NCBI GenBank assembly: GCA_011620845.1
Contig: WOYJ01000104.1
Span: forward strand, 1 to 28,741
Length of the DNA stretch: 28,741 nt
DNA from: Methanobacteriaceae archaeon
GTDB lineage: Archaea; Methanobacteriota; Methanobacteria; Methanobacteriales; Methanobacteriaceae
Reading direction: 5' to 3'
The notes below the pieces were generated by a model. That model saw nothing but the letters and a program-made list of their open reading frames with translations, was not told the DNA's origin and did no database searches. Position 1 is the stretch's first letter. Each line of letters starts with the position of its first letter. The translations under genes and the position numbers were made by a program. Positions 23,288 to 28,741 of this stretch are shown in pieces.

Positions 23288-23776
23288 ATGATGGATAGGA
23301 TAGAAGGAAAGGTCTGGACCTTCCGGGATAGCATAGACACCGATGTAATCATTCCAGGGAGATACTTAAGGGCCCAAACACTGGATGAGCTGGCTTCACA
23401 TGTTATGGAACCAGAAGACCCCACATTCGCAGAGAAAGTGCAACAGGGGGATGTCATAGTGGCTGGCTGGAATTTCGGCTGCGGTTCATCCCGGGAGCAG
23501 GCCCCGGCGGCCCTGAAACACGCCGGGATAGCTGCAATTGTGGCTAAATCCTTTGCCAGGATATTCTACAGAAACGCCATAAACATTGGCCTGCCGGTGA
23601 TCGTGGCTGATGTGGAGGCAGAGAAGGGTGATGAGATATGTATAGACCTTGAAAAAGGAATTATTGAGGACAAAATCACCCATAAAACCTTTAAGATACA
23701 GCCCTTCAAGAAATTCATGCTGGAGATACTGGAAGACGGTGGTTTGACCGAACATTACCTGAAAAAACAGGAATAA
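23288..23776 (+). CDS. hacB: Small subunit of homoaconitase or isopropylmalate isomerase
   Basis: The 162-residue swivel domain forms the small subunit of a two-part aconitase-family dehydratase. GWNFGCGSSREQAPAAL and AKSFARIFYRNAINIGLP are the family signatures. The specificity loop reads GRYLRAQTLDEL: an Arg after YL is the feature associated with homoaconitase (coenzyme B, 2-oxosuberate route) rather than the YLV-type isopropylmalate isomerase of leucine synthesis. This favours HacB over LeuD, but the following Ala differs from the usual Thr. The large subunit is not in the window. ATG 23288 and ATG 23291 are both possible starts. Confidence 0.85.
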   Translation: MMDRIEGKVWTFRDSIDTDVIIPGRYLRAQTLDELASHVMEPEDPTFAEKVQQGDVIVAGWNFGCGSSREQAPAALKHAGIAAIVAKSFARIFYRNAINIGLPVIVADVEAEKGDEICIDLEKGIIEDKITHKTFKIQPFKKFMLEILEDGGLTEHYLKKQE

Positions 23777-23879
23777 TCCCCATTTATTTTTATTGATTTA
23801 ACGTGATTCTACATTTTTTACTTAAGAATTTTATTGATCGGAAACAAATATCATTACTAAAGTAGAGGAAATTAAGAAT

Positions 23880-24476
23880 ATGAACTGTCTTGTATGTGGC
23901 TCCGATTCCCTGGAGATAATTAAAGTTAAGGGTAAAAAATCCAAAGAACTTCTCCTTAAATGTGAAGAATGTGGAAACATCTTCAGAGAAGTGGTAGATG
24001 TGGGTAAGCCCGTTGATCGCCGGGTAGTGGTGAGTGAATTTGAAAACAGCCACAAAACCTTCATCAAACTGTATGAAGATGAAATCCTCCACACTGGAGA
24101 CCTGATAGACTTGGATGGAAGGGAAGCCGAGATCACCTCCCTTGAAAATAAACGGGGAGGCCGAGTTTCAAAAAGTGCAGTGGAGGATGTTGAAACTATC
24201 TGGGCTTCTTATACTGACATACCGGTAAGGGTTGGTATTTCAGTCGATTACGGAGGCCGAATATTATCCCAGAAGGTGGAAGTAAATCCCGACTTCGAAT
24301 TTACCATCGGTGAGGTGGTGAAAATGGGAAACATCATCTTCCGGATCAACTCCCTGAAGACATTGGAGAGGAAGATGAGAAAGGGATTCTCCCGGGCATC
24401 GGTAACTAAGAGGGTGTATGGTAGACCAGTTGACGAGCAGAGATTTAAGTATGATTTAACCTCTAAGGTGGTGTAG
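23880..24476 (+). CDS. HVO_0476-type zinc-ribbon protein
   Basis: The 198-residue archaeal protein begins with a two-knuckle zinc ribbon (CLVC at 3-6, CEEC near 29-32), then a mostly beta region with LIDLDGREAEITSLEN and the basic C-terminal part RKMRKGFSRASVTKRVYGRP. It matches the HVO_0476 family, which is commonly next to pcm in archaea and is of unknown function. Its stop codon TAG directly abuts the pcm ATG, implying translational coupling and a related role, perhaps in recognising damaged protein or RNA; that is inference. A GAGG lies 11 bases before the ATG. Confidence 0.85.
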   Translation: MNCLVCGSDSLEIIKVKGKKSKELLLKCEECGNIFREVVDVGKPVDRRVVVSEFENSHKTFIKLYEDEILHTGDLIDLDGREAEITSLENKRGGRVSKSAVEDVETIWASYTDIPVRVGISVDYGGRILSQKVEVNPDFEFTIGEVVKMGNIIFRINSLKTLERKMRKGFSRASVTKRVYGRPVDEQRFKYDLTSKVV

Positions 24477-25130
24477 ATGGAGAAGGAAAGGAAGACGCTG
24501 GTGGAGAAGTTAGAAGACTACGGCTATATAAAAACAGAGAAAGTGAGAAACGCCATGCTCAAGGTCCCCCGGGAAGAGTTCATACCCCCAGAAAACAGGC
24601 AGCACGCCTACAAAGACCAGCCACTCCCCATTGGGGAGGGACAGACTATATCCGCACCCCATATGGTGGCCATGATCTGTGAAACCCTGGAGCTTCAAGA
24701 GGGTATGAAAATCTTAGAAATAGGAGCGGGCTTTGGATACAACGCCGCAGTGGTAGCTGAGCTCATAGGACCGGAAGGGCATTTGTTCACCACTGAACGG
24801 ATAGAAAGTCTGGCGCAGATGGCAGAAGAAAACTTGAAACGCACCGGTTATGATAACGTCACCGTGCTCCACATAGACGGTACAAAGGGATTCAAAGAGG
24901 AAGCACCCTTCGATAGGATATATGCAACAGCCAGTGCCCCGAAAGTACCAGAACCGCTCAAGGATCAGCTCAAGATAGGTGGAAGGCTTCTAACCCCCAT
25001 CGGACCACAGGCCTACCTCCAGGAACTGGTCTGTATCATTCGAAAGGACCAACATAAATTCAGGAGCCATAAACTCGGCGGTGTGGCCTTCGTGCCCATG
25101 ATCGGGAAGCATGGTTGGCCTGAAGATTGA
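24477..25130 (+). CDS. pcm: Protein-L-isoaspartate O-methyltransferase
   Basis: Pcm methylates isoaspartyl residues to start repair of aged proteins. The 217 residues show the family's PLPIGEGQTISAPHMVAMI substrate segment (about 50-68), the SAM-binding LEIGAGFGYNAAVVAEL and the YATASAPKVPEPLKDQL region. Length is normal. The ATG follows the upstream TAG without a gap, and the Shine-Dalgarno GGTGGTG is inside the end of the preceding gene, so translation is coupled. Confidence 0.95.
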   Translation: MEKERKTLVEKLEDYGYIKTEKVRNAMLKVPREEFIPPENRQHAYKDQPLPIGEGQTISAPHMVAMICETLELQEGMKILEIGAGFGYNAAVVAELIGPEGHLFTTERIESLAQMAEENLKRTGYDNVTVLHIDGTKGFKEEAPFDRIYATASAPKVPEPLKDQLKIGGRLLTPIGPQAYLQELVCIIRKDQHKFRSHKLGGVAFVPMIGKHGWPED

Positions 25131-25219
25131 ATAAAATTTAATTTTAAACCTTTATTTGGAATAGAAATTTGAAATAACATTTTATGACTTTATTTGAACA
25201 AATTTGAGGAATAATTTTA

Positions 25220-26500
25220 ATGAACATCTACATAGAGACCTTCGGTTGCACCTTCAATCAGGCAGATTCCCAGATAATGGCCGGCCTCCTCCAGGAGGAA
25301 GGCAACCAACTGGTAGATGATGTGGAAGATGCGGAGGTTTTGATTATAAACACCTGCTACGTGAAACAGCCCACGGAACAGAAGGTGGTAAACAGGATAA
25401 TGAAGTTGCAGGAGGCGTATCCTGAGAAAAACTTCATAATCAGTGGTTGTATGGTGGAAATAGACCAGGATAAACTGGAAAAGATCGCGGCAGGTGCCAG
25501 CTGGGTGGGTCCCCATAAAATCACCTCAGCCCCAGATATGGTTAAATCCGTGTGTACAGGGGAAACTGTGAGATTAACCGGTTTTGAAGATGTAAACAAG
25601 GTTTGCCTGCCTAAGATACGCTCCAATGAATTGATCAACATCATACAGATCTGTGAAGGATGCGACGGATACTGCAGTTACTGCTGTACCAGAATCGCCC
25701 GTGGAAACCTCAAGAGCTACCCGGTTGAACTCGTAAAGCAGGAAGCAGAAAGGGCGGTTAGAGAAGGATGTGTGGAGGTACAGCTTACTGCCCAGGATAC
25801 AGCGGCGTACGGTAAAGATAGTGGAACTTCACTATCTGAACTTCTAAACACCGTAACCAGTGTACGAGGTAAATTCAAGGTTAGGGTGGGGATGATGCAC
25901 CCTAAAAGTGTTAAAAACGATGTTGATGAGTTAATCCGTGCCTTTAAGAGTGACAAAGTTTATAAATTTATCCACATTCCCCTCCAAAGCGGTAACGACC
26001 AGGTTCTATCTGATATGAACCGGGGACACAGCGCGCAGGAATTCCTGAATATCATCTCCCAGTTTCGAAGGGAGATACCCGAAATTTCCATCTCCACAGA
26101 TATCATCGTAGGATATCCCACAGAAGATGAAGAGGCCTTCCAGGATACCTTGAAGGTAATTGAAGAAATCCAACCGGATTTTCTCCATATATCCAAGTAT
26201 CATCATCGCCCCGGTTCAAATTCATCCAGTCTGCAGGAGATAGAACACCAGGACATGAAAAAGCGTTCGAAAGAGTTAAATGAGCTTAAATATGCCATCA
26301 CACTCCATAACAATGAAAAATTACTGGGTACAGTGTTACCAGTGCTCATTACAGATACTGGGAGAAAGGGTGGTTTTACTGGCCGGACTGATTCTTATAA
26401 ATTGGTGGTTGTAGATCATGCACCCCTGGGAAGTTTTGTTGATGTGGAAATTACCGAGGCCAAAGCCACCTACCTGAAGGGGCATGTTGTTTCAGATTGA
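25220..26500 (+). CDS. tRNA t6A37 methylthiotransferase, archaeal e-MtaB type
   Basis: The 426-residue radical SAM enzyme converts t6A37 to ms2t6A37 in ANN-decoding tRNAs, as CDKAL1/e-MtaB does. The UPF0004 domain contributes Cys 10, 46 and 77 for the auxiliary cluster. The radical SAM motif is C148-x3-C152-x2-C155 (CDGYCSYC). A TRAM domain for tRNA binding forms roughly the last 60 residues (LPVLITDTGRKGGFTGRTDSY...). The motif continues CTRIARG, where bacterial MiaB has a Pro-containing loop. GAGG lies ten bases before the ATG. MiaB specificity (i6A) is unlikely in archaea. Confidence 0.92.
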   Translation: MNIYIETFGCTFNQADSQIMAGLLQEEGNQLVDDVEDAEVLIINTCYVKQPTEQKVVNRIMKLQEAYPEKNFIISGCMVEIDQDKLEKIAAGASWVGPHKITSAPDMVKSVCTGETVRLTGFEDVNKVCLPKIRSNELINIIQICEGCDGYCSYCCTRIARGNLKSYPVELVKQEAERAVREGCVEVQLTAQDTAAYGKDSGTSLSELLNTVTSVRGKFKVRVGMMHPKSVKNDVDELIRAFKSDKVYKFIHIPLQSGNDQVLSDMNRGHSAQEFLNIISQFRREIPEISISTDIIVGYPTEDEEAFQDTLKVIEEIQPDFLHISKYHHRPGSNSSSLQEIEHQDMKKRSKELNELKYAITLHNNEKLLGTVLPVLITDTGRKGGFTGRTDSYKLVVVDHAPLGSFVDVEITEAKATYLKGHVVSD

Positions 26501-26510
26501 TGATGTATCA

Positions 26511-26554
26511 TTCATTAAATGGGGTATGTCTTTTCATTAAATGAGGTATGTCTT
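26511..26554 (+). repeat. 22-bp tandem repeat upstream of the zinc-ribbon membrane genes
   Basis: Two head-to-tail units, 26511-26532 and 26533-26554, start TTCATTAAATGGGGTATGTC and differ at one base (G/A at the unit's eleventh base). A further TTCAT follows. They end about 27 bases before the first TATA element, and the unit length is about two helical turns, so both copies face the same side. An operator or activator site is inferred. Confidence 0.85.
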
Positions 26555-26580
26555 TTCATATATTCCAGGTTCTATAGACG

Positions 26581-26603
26581 CATTTATATAGTGTTATATA
26601 CCA
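26581..26603 (+). promoter_or_regulatory. Double TATA promoter of the first zinc-ribbon membrane gene
   Basis: TTTATATA (26583-26590) and TTATATACC (26594-26602) are overlapping TATA candidates directly after the 22-bp tandem repeat and 40-60 bases before the start codon. Consensus-based. Confidence 0.5.
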
Positions 26604-26641
26604 ATAACTATCCAACAGATAAACCATTCTAAGTGATGGAA

Positions 26642-27379
26642 ATGCGTTTCATTGTATGCGATGATTGTGGGGGTTACTATAAATTGGAACCTGGAGAATC
26701 CCTGGAAGACTTTGCTGAGTGTCAGTGCGGAGGCCATCTTCGCTATGCCCAATCATTAGAAGAGATCATAAAAAGTAGAAATGCACCCACTAAAACCTGT
26801 ATCCATTGCGGAGCCCGAAACCGGGAAACTAACACAGTCTGTTTTACCTGTGGAAAGAAACTGGGGAGGGTAAATCGCAGGATAAGTGACCATCCAGCTG
26901 GAAGATATCTGAAAACACGTGTAAACAGAAGGTATCCAAAAACACATGTAAATATCCTCGACCGAATAAGTTTTAGAGCGGTTATTGCCGGTCTTATATT
27001 TTTATTCGTAGCATCCATCATCGCTTCATTCGGATTTGCTGGAAGCATATTATCCACTAATGGTATAGATGTGGTCAGATCCCTGGGCGGCTATATAGTA
27101 GTGCTTATTTTTGCAATAATCGCCTCCGGTTTCATCGCTTCTTATGTAAGTGGTTCTGTAGAATATTTGGACGGTCTTCTAAACGGAGGGATGGTTGGTT
27201 TTATTCACTCAGTTTTTGTTGCCTTCCTTTTCATGATATTTGCTATGATGATAGATGTGGCTGCCGGGATTTTAGCGGGGTTGATTACCCTGGTTGCTTA
27301 TGCTCTGGTTTATGGATCTCTTACAGCCCTTGGGGGGTTGATTGGAGTGTGGCTGCGCAATTTCATGGAAAGTAATTGA
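26642..27379 (+). CDS. Zinc-ribbon membrane protein, paralogue 1
   Basis: The roughly 245-residue protein has two cytosolic zinc ribbons: an N-terminal CDDC...CQC unit (VCDDCGGYY, CQCGGHLRYAQ) and a second C-IHC-G...C-FTC-G ribbon near residues 55-75. A basic linker follows, then about four membrane helices with YVSGSVEYLDGLLNGGMVGF. The membrane half resembles small polytopic families typical of Methanobacteriales (DUF5518/TIGR04086-like), which is tentative. Three in-frame starts exist (GTG 26633, ATG 26636, ATG 26642). GTGAT at 26633 works best as the Shine-Dalgarno site for 26642, and the resulting MRFIVCDDCG aligns with MSYLICKKCG of the next gene. Function unknown. Confidence 0.75.
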   Translation: MRFIVCDDCGGYYKLEPGESLEDFAECQCGGHLRYAQSLEEIIKSRNAPTKTCIHCGARNRETNTVCFTCGKKLGRVNRRISDHPAGRYLKTRVNRRYPKTHVNILDRISFRAVIAGLIFLFVASIIASFGFAGSILSTNGIDVVRSLGGYIVVLIFAIIASGFIASYVSGSVEYLDGLLNGGMVGFIHSVFVAFLFMIFAMMIDVAAGILAGLITLVAYALVYGSLTALGGLIGVWLRNFMESN

Positions 27380-27397
27380 ATATTTTCAGGACTCATC

Positions 27398-27422
27398 TTA
27401 TAAATATAAACCCTTATAAACT
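27398..27422 (+). promoter_or_regulatory. TATA elements of the second zinc-ribbon membrane gene
   Basis: CTTATAAATATAAACC (27398-27413) and CCTTATAAACT (27412-27422) precede ATG 27445. The second would start transcription within a few bases of the ATG, fitting a leaderless message since no Shine-Dalgarno site is visible. Confidence 0.4.
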
Positions 27423-27444
27423 ATCCTGACTATACTATTCTTCC

Positions 27445-28155
27445 ATGTCCTATTTGATCTGCAAGAAATGTGGAAAAGAGTACCCCCTACCGGAGGGAAA
27501 AGAGTCTTTCAACTATCAGAATTGTGAGTGTGGAGGTAAACTGGAATATTCTCCCCTCCCGAAAAGGAATTATGTAATGACACGGCAGGATTTCCTCAAT
27601 ACAAAGGGGAAATTATTCAACACACAGCGGGACACACAGCAAGATTTTCCCAACACTCAGCGAGATTTATTCAACACTCAGCAGGATTCTACCACAGAGC
27701 AGTATTTTCCCAATAAAGAAGATGGTTCTCCCATAACACAACAGGACCCTCAAAATAAACAATACACAAAACCCTCCCCTCATAGCCGGATAAAATGGAA
27801 GGGAGTTCTGGTGGGGCTTTCATTCCTATTTATATCCCTGATTTTGTCGGTAATGATAGCATTCGGTGAAAATCTTCCCACCAGTCCTTCGGATATTCCC
27901 CTCGAGTTTTTAACTTATTTCAGCATGATTATTACTACTTTAACCATATTTGCCGGGTCTATCTCTGCTTATCTCAGTGGTAGTAAGAATTTCCTGGAAG
28001 GAGCCCTGAATGGTGGGATGGTAGGTGTGATACTGGGATTTATCCTCGGTTTAGCAGGTGGAGCAGTGGTCTTCTTAAGCGGAATCCTTATTTTTGGATC
28101 AATTTCCATGATCGGTGGAATTATCGGGATTTTCCCCAGAAAACTGTTTAAATAA
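27445..28155 (+). CDS. Zinc-ribbon membrane protein, paralogue 2, with Gln/Asn repeat linker
   Basis: The 236-residue protein shares the layout of its upstream neighbour: an N-terminal ribbon (ICKKCGKEY...CECGGKLEY), a linker, and four membrane helices including YLSGSKNFLEGALNGGMVGV, whose LNGGMVG core is identical in the neighbour. It lacks the second zinc ribbon. In its place, residues about 49-84 are 7-residue repeats of the type DFxNTQR/DLFNTQQ encoded by 21-bp units. The pair is an ancient duplication, to judge from the low identity outside the core. I cannot name a function; zinc-binding membrane sensor or scaffold is possible. Confidence 0.75.
   Translation: MSYLICKKCGKEYPLPEGKESFNYQNCECGGKLEYSPLPKRNYVMTRQDFLNTKGKLFNTQRDTQQDFPNTQRDLFNTQQDSTTEQYFPNKEDGSPITQQDPQNKQYTKPSPHSRIKWKGVLVGLSFLFISLILSVMIAFGENLPTSPSDIPLEFLTYFSMIITTLTIFAGSISAYLSGSKNFLEGALNGGMVGVILGFILGLAGGAVVFLSGILIFGSISMIGGIIGIFPRKLFK
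27589..27690 (+). repeat. 21-bp coding repeats in the zinc-ribbon membrane protein linker
   Basis: Units begin at 27589, 27610, 27643 and 27664, with a 12-base partial unit at 27631. They read GATTTATTCAACACTCAGCAG with variation and encode D-F/L-x-N-T-Q-x. The unit is a multiple of three, so copy-number change keeps the frame. Confidence 0.7.
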
Positions 28156-28229
28156 TAAAAAAAGTAGGTATATTCTATTATCTTGGTCTTAGAAGTTTTC
28201 TGTTCAATTTTTCCATATTCTTCAATTCT

Positions 28230-28382
28230 TTAATCTGTTTTTCGAGATTTTCCATCTTCAACAAAAAATAGTACCCCCCTATACCCACATTTTTTTGCAT
28301 ATCCAGCCTAAATCAGTGTTTAGGGACATTTTTTATCATATTTTATAGAACCACATTGTGGGCAGTGCACCTTTTTTGACAT
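28230..28382 (-). pseudogene. Degraded small zinc-ribbon protein gene with two in-frame stops
   Basis: From ATG 28382 the minus strand reads MSKKVHCPQCGSIKYDKKCP, then TAA (28322-28320), TLI, TAG (28310-28308), and continues in the same frame AGYAKKCGYRGVLFFVEDGK to a final TAA at 28230. CPQC plus C...CGYRG and the closing VEDG form a recognisable two-knuckle zinc ribbon common in archaeal small proteins, so the gene is probably intact ancestrally and broken here by two stops. A Shine-Dalgarno-like AAGGGATC and a TATA-like TTATAAAATTC (28443-28456) remain upstream. A 19-residue CxxC peptide could still be made. Pyrrolysine reading of TAG cannot rescue it because of the TAA. Confidence 0.6.
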
Positions 28383-28479
28383 AAACAGATCCCTTCCCAA
28401 GATTTTAAGAATAAAAAGAATAATTCCAAGATAGGATATGAATTTTATAACATATATTACTTGATGCACGAAAAAGAAT

Positions 28480-28556
<77 letters not shown>

Positions 28557-28557
28557 A

Positions 28558-28631
<74 letters not shown>

Positions 28632-28660
28632 CATCGTCCATTTTGAATATAATCCTATTG

Positions 28661-28674
28661 GTATATAAATCTTT
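28661..28674 (-). promoter_or_regulatory. BRE/TATA promoter of the tRNA-Val/tRNA-Phe pair
   Basis: Minus-strand AAAGATTTATATAC lies about 30-43 bases upstream of the tRNA-Val 5' end, the spacing expected for an archaeal tRNA promoter with a short leader. Confidence 0.6.
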
Positions 28675-28741
28675 GTAACTTCAGGGCTGTAATCGGCAGT
28701 ATAATAAATTGTTTTCCATAAAATTTTTCTAAAACGGTTAA

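Noticed and set aside
28308..28310. Pyrrolysine at the in-frame TAG of the zinc-ribbon frame.
   Set aside because: A TAA precedes it in the same frame, and the Methanobacteriales are not known for pyrrolysine use.

Overview
The window reads as a chromosomal segment of a mesophilic, AT-rich pseudomurein-walled methanogen of the order Methanobacteriales, most like Methanobacterium. Several independent markers support this: a pseudomurein-binding-repeat protein with a transglutaminase-type peptidase domain; a MurE/MurT-like Mur ligase; two methanofuran genes (mfnD, mfnF); beta-RFAP synthase of methanopterin synthesis; CDP-archaeol synthase; a tetraether-synthase-like radical SAM enzyme; an archaeal Nog1 GTPase; archaeal TATA/BRE promoters; and Shine-Dalgarno sites of the GGAGG/GGTGAT type. 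There are no integrases, transposases, CRISPR arrays, capsid genes or rRNA genes.

Layout. 1-3.4 kb: a small secreted repeat protein (minus), tldD, an AMMECR1-domain gene and a broken hepT toxin gene. 3.5-5.6 kb: nog1 overlapping an hsp20 gene, then a convergent thiN. 5.8-9.6 kb: a cell-wall block with the pseudomurein-binding putative endopeptidase facing a Mur ligase-ribL pair. 9.7-14.5 kb: a PEP-synthase-like protein without its ATP domain, hisA, a small zinc-ribbon protein, a DedA-type membrane protein divergent from mntP, and truA. 14.7-17.4 kb: a DUF460 RNase-H-like/coiled-coil protein and wecB. 17.5-23.8 kb: a cofactor and lipid block (mfnD, mfnF, carS, tes, beta-RFAP synthase, a homoaconitase/isopropylmalate isomerase small subunit). 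23.9-26.5 kb: a zinc-ribbon gene abutting pcm, then an e-MtaB-type tRNA methylthiotransferase. 26.6-28.7 kb: two paralogous zinc-ribbon membrane proteins, a degraded zinc-ribbon gene, and tandem tRNA-Val(GAC) and tRNA-Phe(GAA) on the minus strand.

How the genes relate. The middle block supplies methanogenesis cofactors (methanofuran, methanopterin, probably coenzyme B) and membrane lipids (CDP-archaeol, then tetraethers). The 5.8-9.6 kb block fits pseudomurein assembly and remodelling. Most of the rest is housekeeping.

Most interesting points. (1) At least two genes, DUF460 and tldD, have no ATG, GTG or TTG that can include their conserved N-terminus. DUF460 has a perfect AGGAGG site in front of a CTG; ribL may start at ATC. 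(2) Perfect or near-perfect short direct repeats sit where operators would be: 28 bp x2 between dedA and mntP, and 22 bp x2 before the zinc-ribbon membrane pair. (3) The hepT gene is frameshifted, has lost its catalytic His and has no antitoxin partner. (4) The secreted protein at 140-481 carries 13-residue tandem repeats. I do not see a clear new multi-gene defence or mobile system; the zinc-ribbon membrane pair with its tandem repeat is the least explained unit.
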